From NCBI GenBank assembly GCA_030734395.1, contig JAUZTG010000020.1, positions 2,170,001 to 2,234,000 on the forward strand: 64,000 nucleotides of DNA, read 5' to 3'. Source of the DNA: Sarocladium kiliense (taxonomy: Eukaryota; Ascomycota; Sordariomycetes; Hypocreales; Sarocladiaceae). Below are positions 45,490-57,567 of the stretch, one piece after another (position 1 is the stretch's first letter; each line of letters starts with the position of its first letter). Made by a program: the position numbers and the translations under genes. The notes under the pieces are model-generated. The model did not search any database. It saw only the letters and a program-made list of their open reading frames with translations, and had not been told where the DNA came from.

Positions 45490-46642
45490 GGTGCTACCGG
45501 GGACCGGTTCAATAACTCCAGACCCTATCCTCTGTAACTCCAGGAATGCGATGTTAGACGGCGCCTGGGTTCCTCGTTGTTCGTTGTCGTATGACCTCTA
45601 TCGTGTGTAGCTGCCTCCGCGATAGCTTCGGTGGACCCTCCGTGGGTGCTTGGCTCCAGGGGCGGAACACTTTCCCGTGCCTGTCTGGATATCCAGACTC
45701 TGATGAGCTGGACTTCTCCGAACCGCTTATGTCCCGTATCTTGGTGGTTGGGCTGGGCGATGTCGTCGGTGGTGTCCGGTGCAAAGGATGAGGAAGGCCA
45801 AGTTGCATGAGGTCACGGGCACATGGACAGAGCTGTAGTCATATCAACTGCTGGTGGAGGTGGGCGGCACTTGCAGTCAGTACGACCCCGTAGAAGGCCG
45901 CGTTACGCAGGGCCAACGTGGGGTTCTGAGGCGACGCAACATGGGCCCCACCCCCATCACTCACGCGCTGCTCTGCCTGGCAGGCACCACATAGGGCTGT
46001 CGTGAATCATCACCATACATCACTGGTGTAGTGCTGTAAGACTCTAATTGTATTTGCCTGATTTTTATGGTGCCTCTTGCTGCGTTTGCTCTGCTACTGT
46101 TGAAGATACTCTACGTGTGAAGTAGTATTATATCGTTGGATGTTCAAATTACAGCAGTTCAATATTCACAACACTCCATCGAAGGAACTTGCATGAGTCA
46201 AGACCAGGCACCTGTCCTCCGGTACCAAGCCTCGCTATACGGAAGATTGCAATAAACTAGAGATCGAACAAGTAAACAGTAGATATAAAGACGTGTCACG
46301 GACAGGCGAAAATGCCAGCTTTCGCAAGATCCCAGCTGGTCAACACCCGCTCTTGACCGATACAGGGTAGGATGCCAACAAGATGACCCACACGGTTTCC
46401 AACCAACCTCCCAGGTTCTGATTGATATCGATAAGTTTTCCGTCATACATATAGACATGTAGTTCACATATCTATCACGGACCTCATCACCTCACCGGCA
46501 CCATCTGGGCGATTCGACAACGTGACATTCCAAGGCGATCAACAAGAGTTATTTGTTGGCCGGTGGCCTCAATAATTCTGATACGCCTCTGGGCTAGTCT
46601 CTCGCCACTCATCCATGCAGTCCAGAAAAAGAGACTGCTAAC
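45490..46642. other. Divergent promoter, ATG4 / SQS1
   Basis: 1.15 kb between divergent starts. Open frames at 45554-45808 and 46198-46467 show no family content. An AT-richer stretch lies at about 46020-46170. Confidence 0.45.
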
Positions 46643-48637
46643 ATGCCGCGTGGGAAGAAGAGTGGCAGAGGCACGCCACGGGGCGGGAGAGGCGGGAGAG
46701 GTGGGCGCGGAAATCACGGGAGCTCCTCACCAGCATTATGGCAACAAGGCATGAACCCCTGACAGCCCGATCATAGCTTCGCTAACCCAAGCAGCTGGCT
46801 TCACGCTGATGGAAGCTGCTCGCGAGACATCCCGCCATGACCACAAGACCTGGGATATGAATAGTCTACGGACGAAGCCTGTCGCCTTCGTCAGTGCGGG
46901 TAACAGCGAGCCCCTGAAGCAGCTCGAGGATCTCTTGCATCACGAAGATGTTGGCCTGGGGAAAGAGCAGTCAACAGAGGTTCAAGATTCGCCCCGTAGG
47001 GCCCTTGATGCCGAAACTCAAGAAGCGCCAGTCACCAAGGAGAGTATGCCAGCCGACAGAGTGATACGAGACCAGGACATGCCACAGGAAGCACGAAGCG
47101 CACCAGAGAGCACCACCCCCACTCCCTTCTTTATTGATGTTGGGAGGGGAGCTTCAGCCTCCTCCTCTATACCCATGCAGACTGATGCGACAGATGAGCG
47201 TCCACCATCTAGACAAAGCAATTCGAGCGACGAGGTCATCCTATTCAGAGGCCGTGACTCTCGTCCCACCATACAGCAGGATGAACAGATTTCCATGACT
47301 CATATGAGACAAGAAATTACAGTCGTCGAAACGCAGATCGAAGCACAGACAGAGACCGAGATACATGACACAGAGATGTTTCTAGAGACCCGCAAGCATA
47401 AAAAGAAGCGACCTCGTCGCCGGGACCAGCGGCCACCAAAGAAGTCGACATCAGATGACGATGCTTTGATCGCTGATTATATCGAGAACATGCGCCAGAA
47501 TGGGGAGGAGGATATGATGCTGCAGATGCTGCGGAATCAACAGGGTATAGGCGGCTCAGACTACATACCGTCAGAAGAGTCAGAAGTCGATGCTCAAAAG
47601 ACAGACGCATCAGTACAATTGGGCAATGGTGCTACCAGGAACTCGCTCGAGGAGGAAGGTGATGTTGCAAACGACCAATATCAGTCCGAGAGCGAGCTTG
47701 ACGATGAAACCTTGGCGCAGCTTCTAGCCGGGCACGAGCTTGGTCAGAATCCGAACCCTTTCGCAGATGGGGACTCGGGTGACAGTGAGTCATCGGATGA
47801 GCCTCAGCGCTGGGTTGACGACCTGGATGTCATGGACTGGGATCGTCCTAGTCTACAACGGAGAAAGGGTAAAGCCGCAAAAGCTCGTATCCGTATCGAG
47901 GTATCAGATTCGGAGCTGGAGCAGACCCTGCAGGCCGCATGGAAGAACGATCGCTTCAAGAAAGCCGAGCGCAAGCGACAGAGAGAGGAGATGCGTGCCC
48001 TTGGGCAGCTGGGCAGAAATGTGAAACCAGAAGACCTGCGTGTCAAGTACCCTCAAGGTATCAGTATTGACGAGGTTGCCGAGGAGATGCGAGTTTTTCT
48101 CCAAGGAACCAGCGAGACGTGAGTCGATGATGCCACAAATGCCCTTGGTACCGGATACAAGCTTCTTCATGCTGACTTCTTGACAGCCTTGCCCTGCCAC
48201 CCATGGATAAGCACGCTCGCAAGGTGATACATGACTTGGCCAACAAATTCAATATCAAGTCCAAGTCCGTCGGAAATGCAGACAATCGCAGGCCGACGCT
48301 CTATCGCACGAAGAGAACCCAGCAATACTCAGCTGCATCCTTTGATCAGGCAGTTAACCGCATCACTCGGAGGTACTTCCCACGACTTGATGGTCGTCGC
48401 GGTAAGGGCGCGCCTCGCACCATTGGCTCCGGTCGTGTCAATGTGGCTGCTGCCACGGTCCAAGATGGCGAGATCGTGGGCGCAACGGCACCCGAATTGG
48501 GCGTCGAGAATCGCGGACGCGCGATGTTGGAGAAAATGGGATGGAGCAAGGGAACAGCGCTCGGAGCGCTTGACAATAAGGGAATTCTGCAGCCAGTCAG
48601 TCACGCAATGAAACGCAGCAAAGCTGGTCTGGGATAA
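46643..48637 (+). CDS. SQS1: G-patch and R3H protein Sqs1/Pfa1
   Basis: Exons 46643-46748, 46795-48118 and 48187-48637, 626 aa. Exon 1 codes for the typical start MPRGKKSGRGTPRGGRGG. The first intron must have a GC donor (AAG/GCATGA), because the unspliced frame stops after 4 codons and no GT donor fits; the acceptor is a tandem AAGCAG, so 46792 is an alternative exon start that adds one Ala. The middle is acidic and disordered with an IADYIENMRQNGEEDMM helix. R3H-like residues are around DKHARKVIHDLANKFNIKSKS and the G-patch is in the last 45 residues (ENRGRAMLEKMGWSKGTALG). Sqs1 is a cofactor of the helicase Prp43 in pre-rRNA processing and spliceosome disassembly, so it shares a theme with EMG1 and JJJ1 in this window. 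Confidence 0.9.
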
Positions 48638-48965
48638 GACCCGACCCGTGAATGCGATTCTGTTCATAGGTAAAGTTGTCGCGAGCATGGATTGGTCACA
48701 GACTTTAGAGGCCAGAAAAATGAAGTATCATGCGCAAATTCTCATTGTCCTCGAGACCCTGTTCTCGAAGTGTAGTGTACAACCGCGAACCCCGTTGACC
48801 GTGTGAAGACATTGCCCCCAAAAGCAAAACCATCCGTAACGCATTAAGAGATCCCATTTTGGGGTTTCGAAACCACCCCCATGGAAGCTCAGCTTCATGG
48901 CACCGTGATGCCACGCAAAAGACTCATGTGCCCAAAAACAAAACCAGTCATCCGACTCCCATCGC
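48638..48965. other. Convergent intergenic region, SQS1 / H2B
   Basis: 328 bp of shared 3' flank. Nothing else seen. Confidence 0.45.
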
Positions 48966-49511
48966 TTATTTCGTGGAAGAGGAGTACTTGGTGACGGCCT
49001 TGGTACCCTCAGAGACGGCGTGCTTGGCAAGCTCACCGGGGAGGATGAGGCGGACAGAGGTCTGGATTTCCCGAGAGGAGATGGTAGACTTCTTGTTGTA
49101 GGCAGCAAGCTTAGAGGCCTCAGTAGCGACGCGCTCGAAGATGTCTGGCAGATGCATTAGTTCCATATCCAAGTTGCGATGGCGACCAAGGCGTGTAAAC
49201 ATACCGTTGACGAACGAGTTCAGGATAGACATGGCGCGCTGGGAGATACCAGTGTCAGGGTGGACCTGCTTGAGGACTGCAAGACGCGTTAGTCAGTGAA
49301 CATGGCAAATACGCGCGTGGTTGGGACGCGAGATTCAGCTGAGCTCACCCTTGTAGATGTAGGTAGAGTAGGTCTCCTTGCGGCTCTTGGAGCGCTTCTT
49401 GGAGTCACCGGAAGAGGCGGTCTTCTTGCCAGCATCCTTCTTCTCGGGAGCCTTAGAGGCAGTGGCGGGGGCCTTGGAGGCGGGCTTCTTGTCAGCAGCC
49501 TTGGGAGCCAT
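48966..49511 (-). CDS. HTB1: Histone H2B
   Basis: Exons 49511-49349, 49276-49205 and 49144-48966, 137 aa in frame. The N-terminal tail MAPKAADKKPASKAPATASK is Lys/Ala-rich; the fold region reads RKETYSTYIYKVLKQVHPD, then SQRAMSILNSFVNDIFERVA, then YNKKSTISSREIQTSVRLIL, then the C-terminal helix with TKAVTKYSSS, whose Lys is the ubiquitylated H2B lysine in the family. Introns are 72 and 60 nt with GTGAGC and GTATGT donors. It lies divergently from the H2A gene 1.9 kb to the right. Confidence 0.97.
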
Positions 49512-51436
49512 TGCGAAGATTTGAGAGTTTGTGTTGGGAAAAAGAGGTGAAGTTTGGTGATGCAGAGAAGCGTGAGAAGCTGTTGATGTTGATGGGCAGC
49601 GTGTGGTTGATGATGAAAGTCGGTGGTGGGCGGAGGGAGGGAGAATTGGGGGGTGGATGGGCTTTTGTAGCTGGACGCGCCGCGCGGGCAGAAGGTTACT
49701 GATTGCTACGGTGAGCGCTTGTTGAGAGCGGGGGGGGCGCAAGACACGGAACGCGTGTGGGAAGGCTGGGCCAGCGACCAGGGTGGGTGATCTGGCGCGT
49801 GCAACAAAGCTGGGAATAGCGGGTCACAACTGGTGCAGCAGGCTGGGGCGGGTCATTATCGCGCCCCCATCACTCGCTGGCTTCAGTGGATTAAATCGTC
49901 GTTGCTGCTGCCGAGTCTATTTTTTGATTGGCTGGATCTAGCTGGATTGCTTCCAATGTCGTCGTCCCCGCGTGCCTTGCCTTGCCTTCCTCAGTAAGTT
50001 CCTCCACAGACAGACATGCCCTGCCTTGGCTGCAGGGCACCACTTATTGCCATATTCCTCTACGCTTGGATGCCTGCACGTATGAGTACGTGTAGATGAT
50101 GGAGACCTGAATCTCGGCTGCATTGTATTGTCCGTTTTGGGTTGCTGCATCATATTGACACTCGCCTGCACGTTGCAGGAGTCATTCTGGGCTCGCATTA
50201 GATGCACATAGTGCCAGTCTGATAACGACCGTGACATCTACCCTTGGCCCCGCTGAATGGAGTTGACAGGGAGATTGCCTTGTTCATTTACCAGATTCCA
50301 TTGTCATGGCTTAGCTATTGGATCTGATGGTATTTGCCAGGCCGTTTTCTGCCTCTCTAGGCTGGAAACAGTAGATGGGTGTCTCAATATATCTCCACTT
50401 CCTATCATCCTTTGCCCGTTCATACAGGCTTTGAGGCTCTCGTTCGTTCCAACGGGTGGCTCCACCCCAAAAACTGCCCGGTGATGAAATCTGGCAAATC
50501 TCATGCAAGTGAAGGATGGCGTCTGTCATCTGCGTTGCTGCACCATGTACTCTGAATGCCTTGTGCTGCCGCCGCTATCCCTTGAGCGTAGCTGACCTGA
50601 CTGTCCCAAATATGTGCCGCCTCGCGTGGCTTCGCCTATACCCAATATGACACACAAACATGAGGGTCTGGAGGTTAGAAGTAGCCAAATCGAGCAAAGG
50701 AAAGCTCGTCAGATGGGAATTACGATCAAAGTCCATGTATTTGGGCCGATCCGGCTCACTTGACCCTCCTGGAGGCTACATCGTGACTTAATCCACGATT
50801 CTGACCCAAAAATTCGCCTAAAATGACCGAAAAGTCACATCAAAAGAACCCTCATGACCTGCCAAGGCCAAATAGCAATACTACAAGACCAAACTACATC
50901 AAAGTCTGACTTGAAAAGGTTCAAGTTTGGATGAGCATGGAAGGCGAAGGACTCAGATGGGAGACGGACGAGTTACTGATCTGGCTGCAACGCGCTTTGG
51001 CGAAGAGACGGCGAGAAAAGAAGTTGAAGGAGCAAAAACAAAATGTAGCACGAGCGAGGGGGACACCAGAGTAAAAGGGAATGGATCTCTGCAAACAAGG
51101 GCTCGTGTCGCGCAATCCAGATTCAAGGGCGCAAGGCAGGGTTGTCTGGCTGATTGTTTTTATTCGGGGCGCCCATTTTTCCCAAACAGGCAGTGTGGGG
51201 CGACGCGCCTGGAGGAGGCGGGTTGCGTGAGGTGGGTGATCCGTGATGCTGGCCTGCCGCGTCGAAAACTACTTAACCTCCACGCCCCCCGCCAACACCG
51301 CTGCCCTCTGCATCTCGTCAATCCATCATCTCATCCCAGCAACCACATCTCGCGCCATCTCTCGTCTCGCACGAAAGCATCTTCAGCTCTTCTACCTTTT
51401 TTTCCCACAACAAACCCCCAACCCACATCCTTCAAA
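49512..51436. other. Divergent histone promoter region
   Basis: 1.9 kb between H2B and H2A start codons, unusually long for a histone pair. Includes a GC-rich part next to H2B (about 49680-49880), a neutral middle, and the pyrimidine-rich 5' flank of H2A from about 51280. No gene supported in between. Confidence 0.5.
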
Positions 51437-51950
51437 ATGACTGGCGGCGGCAAATCTGGCGGCAAGGCCTCTGGCTCCAAGAGCGCGTCATCGTGAGTCT
51501 TCCACCTTCGCTTCTCTTCACACTCAAAAAGCTAATGTCTGCTCTCAGCCGTTCCTCCAAGGCCGGTCTCGCTTTCCCTGTCGGTCGTGTCCACCGTCTT
51601 CTCCGCAAGGGTAACTACGCCCAGCGTGTCGGTGCCGGTGCTCCCGTTTACCTCGCTGCCGTTCTTGAGTACCTCGCTGCTGAGATTCTCGAGCTGGCTG
51701 GCAACGCTGCCCGCGACAACAAGAAGACCCGTATCATCCCCCGTCACCTCCAGCTCGCCATCCGCAACGATGAGGAGTTGAACAAGCTTCTGGGCCACGT
51801 CACCATCGCCCAGGGTGGTGTCCTGCCCAACATTCACCAAAGTAAGCTCTTTGATCTTGTCCTCCTTATGCTTCAATCTCTAACATGCAACCAGACCTTC
51901 TCCCCAAGAAGACCGGCAAGGCTGGCAAGGACTCCAGCCAGCCCATCTAA
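51437..51950 (+). CDS. HTA1: Histone H2A
   Basis: Exons 51437-51492, 51549-51841 and 51895-51950, 134 aa in frame. The tail MTGGGKSGGKASGSKSASS precedes the fold RSSKAGLAFPVGRVHRLLRK, VYLAAVLEYLAAEILELAGN, RIIPRHLQLAIRNDEELNKL and [20 protein letters not shown]. The C-terminus is KDSSQPI. Fungal H2A normally ends in SQE followed by a hydrophobic residue, the site of DNA-damage phosphorylation; here SQ is kept but Glu is Pro. Codons are strongly biased to C-ending ones, as expected for a highly expressed gene. Introns are 56 and 53 nt. Confidence 0.97.
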
Positions 51951-53839
51951 AGTGGTGGCTTTGTCTTTTTGATTTCTTGCGACGATTGGTTGTTTGGGTT
52001 GTCATGACAAAGGGGTCACGGTTCAGGGTTTACGGTTGCTTTATTTCACGCGTTAGGGTTGTACAATAATCCCCACGGCTATGGTCATGAATGAGAATAC
52101 CTCACAAACATAACACATTTCTAAATCTCTGTCTTATCTGTGATGCCTGGCTTGCGATACGTCTTTGGAGTTTGTCTGCATTACCTGCGTGCCTTCGCAA
52201 CCATGGCTAAATCGCTGGAAACAATTCACCTTGGTGGCCGTACGAAGGGATGGTGTTTGGCCGTCTGTATGAGCGTAATTTCTAATAGTATGGACGAAAT
52301 GATCTCAGTTCGCGGTTCGCTTGATAGGAACAGATGGAAATGTATTGTAATCAGAACATTTGGATTTACTTGGCCAACTACCACGGTGCCAGATAATCTT
52401 CCAGTCCTCCTGCTGGATCCTTGGGTGTACAAGCCTCACTTCAACTTCCTCGGCAATCCACCTCTCAATGGTGGTTGTTGTCTTGCGGCGGGGCTAGGCT
52501 CATTGTTAGTCTGTATGCTTCTCGAAACCAGTCGGTGGGCATGGTACGAACGTTCGAGAATCGGAGATGGTAAGTTGCGCTCGTACTTTGAACCTGCGTC
52601 TTCATCAGTCCTATAACCCTCTCGCCGAGACTATTGTCACACGAACCTCCTGGTGCCGTGGGATGAACGTAAGGATCAGGGTGCTTCCAGCTCTCCAAGA
52701 GCTTTTCCGTCTCCGAGAGAAGTGCCTAACGTCATAAGATCAGTAAAAGCCTGGGCAACATCGTCAAGTGGTTGGACAAGTGTCGTGTACTCTTTGCTGA
52801 CGGAGATCGGTCACATTCCTGTTCGCTTCGAAGAGCGACCGGATATAGAGGGCCTGCCCACGCCACAGGTGACGGTGCACGGTCCAATCAAGCGAAAGCT
52901 TGAGCGACCGTCGATAGAGCGACCTTTATATACTGTCAGAACTTTGTTGCTTCTCTGGGGCCCTCGATCGGCAGCCCCATCCTGTCGAGAACTCACAATG
53001 CCGCTCGTCGCGTTGTGGCCATGGTGGTCTGGCTGTGATCCGGCCGTGGCCCGTGGCTTGAAGCCCGAGGTGAAGTGTCGTCGCTCCTGCTCAGACTGAG
53101 CACAGGAACAGCGGCCGTGCAATTGGTATGCTGGAAGCCGTGATTGAGCGTCGTCGGGCGTCTCGTTACTGTCGGTAGCTGAGGTTGAGGTTTGTCGTCG
53201 AGCTCCTTTGCGTCTCCAGTCCCACTGTGGGTTAATGATAATTACATAAGCATATCGGGGGATGGCTGCCTTGCGGCCTGGTGCGGCAGAGGAAATGAGC
53301 TTGACCAATCAAGAGCTGCGGCTTACCATAACAACCGCTGTAACGGTAGCGACCTCCGTCCAGTATTCCACCACCGTTTTGGGGCCATGTACCGTTTGTC
53401 GCCTGTCCATGACATCCTGTTAGGTGGCGGGAGAAGTCGGCGTACCGGGTGAAGAAGCACCGTCAGTGCACCTCACACGTCCGAGCTAGCTCGGAGGTGG
53501 CTCGGTCGCGACAAGTATCTCTTAGGTCACTTTCTAGCTCTTCCAAGCCACCAACGTGCTGTGAGAGACCTGGCCGTGACCTTGCCGTTTCGGCTACCCA
53601 TCCCTTCCCCAGCGCGTTAGTACCGAGCAGATCGACTCCCAGTTTTCTGAGTTACAACAGAGACAGCTTCAATCGCTTCTCCTGTCAAGACCACATCACC
53701 ACCCACGTCATTCTGTCGGTTACAGCTTGAGGACTCCAACACACTCCTCGGACGCGCCGCTCGCTTCTTGCAGAACACACTCTTGCTCCCATTCTCTTAT
53801 TTCATTGCTCTTGAGCACGATTCTCCTTCCGACGTCACC
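51951..53839. other. Intergenic, 1.9 kb
   Basis: 3' flank of H2A and promoter of KGD2. Open frames at 52140-52616, 52653-53099 (plus) and 52811-53308 (minus) overlap on both strands and match no family I know. A small gene here cannot be excluded. Confidence 0.4.
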
Positions 53840-55302
53840 ATGTTGTCACGAAGATTGGCTACGGCTGTGCGCATGATGCCCACGCGTCAATTGCGCCAGC
53901 GAAACCAGCTGGTTATGCTTCCTGCTATGATGCAGACTGTCCGCAACTATGCCGACAAGGTCGTGCAGGTTCCTCAGATGGCTGAGTCCATCTCCGAGGG
54001 AACATTGAAGCAGTTCACCAAGGGGGTGGGTGACTTCGTCGAACAGGATGAGGAGATCGCCACAATCGAGACTGACAAGGTAATGGAGCCAGCCTCCCCT
54101 GTATGGCTTGGGACAAGTACCTGACAATCGTCTTCCTGTAGATCGACGTCCCCGTTAACGCCCCCGAGGCCGGAACCATCAAGGAGCTGCTCGTCAGCGA
54201 AGAGGACACTGTGGTCGTCGGTCAGGACCTCTTGCGTCTGGAGCTTGGTGGCGCCCCAAAGGATGGTGGCGAGAAGAAAGACGCGGCTCCCAAGCAGGAG
54301 ACCAAGGAAACTTCTGCCGACAGCAAGCCCACCTCCTCCGAGTCGCAACCCGAGCCCGAGTCGAAACAGACGTCTCCGGAGGAGTCCAAGCCTGCACCCA
54401 AGCAAGAATCTCAGCCTGCCCCGAAGAAGGAGGCCCCTAAGGCCGCACCGCAGGAATCCTCCGCCAAGTCGTCGACTGAGGGCAACCGTGAGGAGCGACG
54501 TGTAAGCTTTGCTATGCCTTTCGATATACGTTCCAGTATTGACATCATATATAGGTCAAGATGAACCGCATGCGTCTGCGCATTGCCGAGCGTCTGAAGC
54601 AATCTCAAAACACGGCCGCGTCCCTGACAACTTTCAACGAGGTCGACATGTCCAGCATCATGGAGTTCCGCAAATTGTACAAGGATGATACCCTCAAAAA
54701 GACTGGTGTGAAACTTGGATTCATGAGCGCCTTCTCAAGAGCTTCCGTGCTCGCTATGCGCGATCTGCCTGTTGTGAACGCTTCGATCGAAGGACCGAAC
54801 GGAGGTGACACAATTGTCTACCGCGACTACGTCGACATCAGCGTTGCAGTGGCGACGGAGAAGGGTCTCGTCACTCCCGTTGTCCGCAACGTTGAGTCGA
54901 TGAGCATGATTGAGGTTGAGAAGTCGATCGCGGACATGGGCAAGAAGGTTAGTATTCAATATCCTGCCTTGTAATTCGCGTTGCGTGCTAACAGATGCGG
55001 TTCAGGCCCGCGACAACAAGCTTACCATCGAGGACATGGCGGGCGGTACCTTCACGATCAGCAACGGTGGAGTCTTTGGATCCATGATGGGCACCCCCAT
55101 CATCAACCTCCCTCAAAGTGCAGTCCTCGGCCTGCACGCCATCAAGGAGCGTCCCGTGGCTGTTAACGGCAAGGTCGAGATCCGCCCCATGATGTATATT
55201 GCACTCACCTATGACCACCGTCTTCTCGATGGACGGGAGGCCACCCAATTCCTTGTCAAGGTCAAGGAGTACATTGAGGACCCCCGGCGCATGCTTCTGT
55301 AA
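53840..55302 (+). CDS. KGD2: Dihydrolipoyllysine succinyltransferase, E2 of 2-oxoglutarate dehydrogenase
   Basis: Exons 53840-54079, 54142-54501, 54555-54947 and 55006-55302, 429 aa in frame. Residues 1-38 are an Arg-rich mitochondrial presequence. The lipoyl domain covers about 40-115 (VQVPQMAESISEGTL, then IATIETDK with the lipoylated Lys at residue 80). A Pro/Lys/Glu-rich linker follows (about 120-195), and there is no peripheral subunit-binding domain, as in fungal Kgd2. The catalytic domain runs from VKMNRMRLRIAERLKQSQNT to the end, with FTISNGGVFGSMMGTPI and the active-site TYDHRLLDGREA. Intron 1 falls directly after the lipoyl-lysine codon. An upstream in-frame ATG at 53768 exists, but MLSRRLATAVRMM is the better presequence. 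Confidence 0.96.
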
Positions 55303-57131
55303 TACTTTGCAACAACCAATTGAAGGTCTGTTGCATTGCGTGGAGTAGCTGCTCCAGCAGCGGGTGTGGTGCCATACTATGTACACTAGGTAGCTGGACT
55401 GGCTCATGGGTCGTCTATTAGAGGAGCATCAGCGAATATTCATACACCAGCAGCTTTGGCAGCTTCATAAAAGGTGAACACTAAGGAACACGCACTTGAG
55501 ATTGGCGCATGGGTCCTGAACAAGCTCAATTATCTTACGAGGAAAGGTGACGTTTTTCTCCCAGTCGAAGCAATCGGGTGAATATACTAATCAGTGAGAT
55601 CGCAATCGTGCTGGATATCATTGCCAGCATAAATATTCATTCATCGCAATGAGGGTATACAGGGTAGGTTACAACGCAAGATGGACAGCACATCCAGCGA
55701 CTATTGTTCGTTCGCCTCAAGTTGCTCAATCGGGACGCGAGTGCGCCATAAGTGAGGTAACCACAACATATCCTCTCATCGCAGGTGTTCTCGTGCTTGC
55801 GAAAAGATCACGAGGTGGAACGGGACATGATTCCAAGGAAAGCGAGAAGAGCACCAGTACAGGGTAGCATGAACTCGACCATCAGACTGCCGGAGTGAAG
55901 ATTCGGTTCTGAAGAGCTTTGTATGTTCTGAAACTTGCCTCAAGCGGCCCTACGTAGGACTCATCCCTGCAGTCCCGATGAAGTGCACGGGTGACTTGAC
56001 GAAGTGGTGACTTCACGTGAGTATAAGGGATGTACCCTTGAGACCCACGAGAACCATCGCTACCGTCGTCCGTTCGGTGCCTGATTAGAGGTACTAGCCG
56101 CTCAACACTGAAAAATGCTGATGCGAGTGAAATTCGACGCTAGCTCATCAAGGTAGAACGACATATTAACTAGAAGGATCTTCTGAAGAATGGAAGAGAC
56201 ACAATACACTCCATGACGATGGAATCATGAGTACAAAGGAGTCAGCCGCAGAACATGAATTGAGCCGCACCAGAACAACAGGCAACACGATTTTGTCTAC
56301 CAAAAACAAATGTCTGCCTGTCCAGATGACACAAGTTGTCACTCGGCGCATTGATTTGACTCCTTGGGGTTCGCCTTACCCAGTTCAAATTTTGCGGCAC
56401 GTCAAGTTTATACTGGTGGCATTGTTGTCAAAAATGTGTGGCATGTACTGTTGTCCATAGAGTTCACAGATCCAGGACAGACAAGTCTGGTGCTCTGGAC
56501 GTCCATTCAAACGTTAGAGGCGGCAGCGTACAGCTAGCCGACTGACTGAGGTGACCTATGGTTCTATCCCATTACTCGAGTCATGAACGCTTGAGACTCC
56601 TGTGGCAGCTACTCGGAGAGCCGACTCCTAATTGACGAGTGGTTTCAACATGATGCATCACCAAGATACCACTGCAAGACAGATTCACCGGTTCACCACA
56701 CTTACGAGGGAGGTTATGTCTATTCTCCAACTGCTGAACGAGACTCTGGATTGGCCCATATGGTTAGTTCTGGATGACGAGGAAGGCGAGAGTGTTCTGA
56801 GGATAAGAGACCGCTGCGCCTCGGGTAGTGTGCACTCGGAACTTATCCTAAAAGTCAACAGGCTACGAATGGCCTCCTCTTCATCTTTATCCTCCCTGTG
56901 GCCTCTCGTTTCCGCACAGCCGTAGCTTTTGCCTCTGTCTTCTCATTCTCTGTCCTTTCTTCCTCGCTTTTCGGCTAATGCGAGAGAGAAAGTGAAAGAC
57001 GATAATCTTGATACGATCAGAATCTCCCCGTCCATATAATTACAAGGTTCTACCGGTTATAGTCCGTTCCCTTGTTTGTAGTGTGCAGAGTCCACAAAGT
57101 ATGAAAATACCAGTGATATTCAACTTATAAG
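55303..57131. other. Intergenic between KGD2 and the repeat region
   Basis: No gene recognised. Small open frames at 55649-56460 and 56632-56925 have no family content. GC content falls towards the right. Confidence 0.45.
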
Positions 57132-57326
57132 TGTAACAGACTACGATATCTCGCGGAGTCAGGCAGGGTGGCAGAGGCTATACTTAGAGCAGGTCTAATA
57201 CGCAAGAATCTTCTCCCTTTTCTTCCTGGGATTAAAGATAAAAAGAAGTAGATAACTAGAACGGTGTTCCTTCGCGCTACACCTCCGAGTCGCCTCTGAC
57301 TAGGGCCCGAATCAAGACTGCCTCTA
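57132..57326 (+). mobile_element. Truncated LTR of the same family as the solo LTR
   Basis: Starts TGTAACAGACTACGATATCT and aligns along its length with the LTR that begins exactly 200 bp later (shared GGAGTCAGGCAGGGT, the pyrimidine-rich middle, then CCTCCGxGTCGC and CTGACT). Its 3' end lacks the GTTACA terminus, so it is a truncated or older copy. The 3' boundary is approximate. Confidence 0.7.
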
Positions 57327-57331
57327 TTATG

Positions 57332-57567
57332 TGTAACAGACCATGATATCTCACGGAGTCAGGCAGGGTAGAAGGAGCAGCATTTATAGCAAGACTAATA
57401 CTTAAAGATCTCTTCCTCTCTCCCTAGGTATAAGAATAAAAAAAAAAGAGCACTAGGTACCTAGAATAATCTTCTTCCTCTGTGCCGCGCCTCCGTGTCG
57501 CACCTGACTCGCACCCGGCTCTCACGTGAGTCGGACCAATCTCCCCCGTGCGGCTTCCCTCGTTACA
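57332..57567 (+). mobile_element. Solo LTR (236 bp) with 5-bp target duplication
   Basis: Begins TGTAAC and ends GTTACA, a 6-bp terminal inverted repeat with the TG...CA ends of LTRs. It is flanked on both sides by the direct repeat TTATG (57327-57331 and 57568-57572). No internal coding region is present, so this is a recombined solo LTR. It inserted at the edge of a related older copy. Confidence 0.85.

Noticed and set aside
52140..53308. Open frames of 148-165 codons between H2A and KGD2
   Set aside because: Overlap on both strands and match nothing known; treated as intergenic, though a small orphan gene cannot be excluded.
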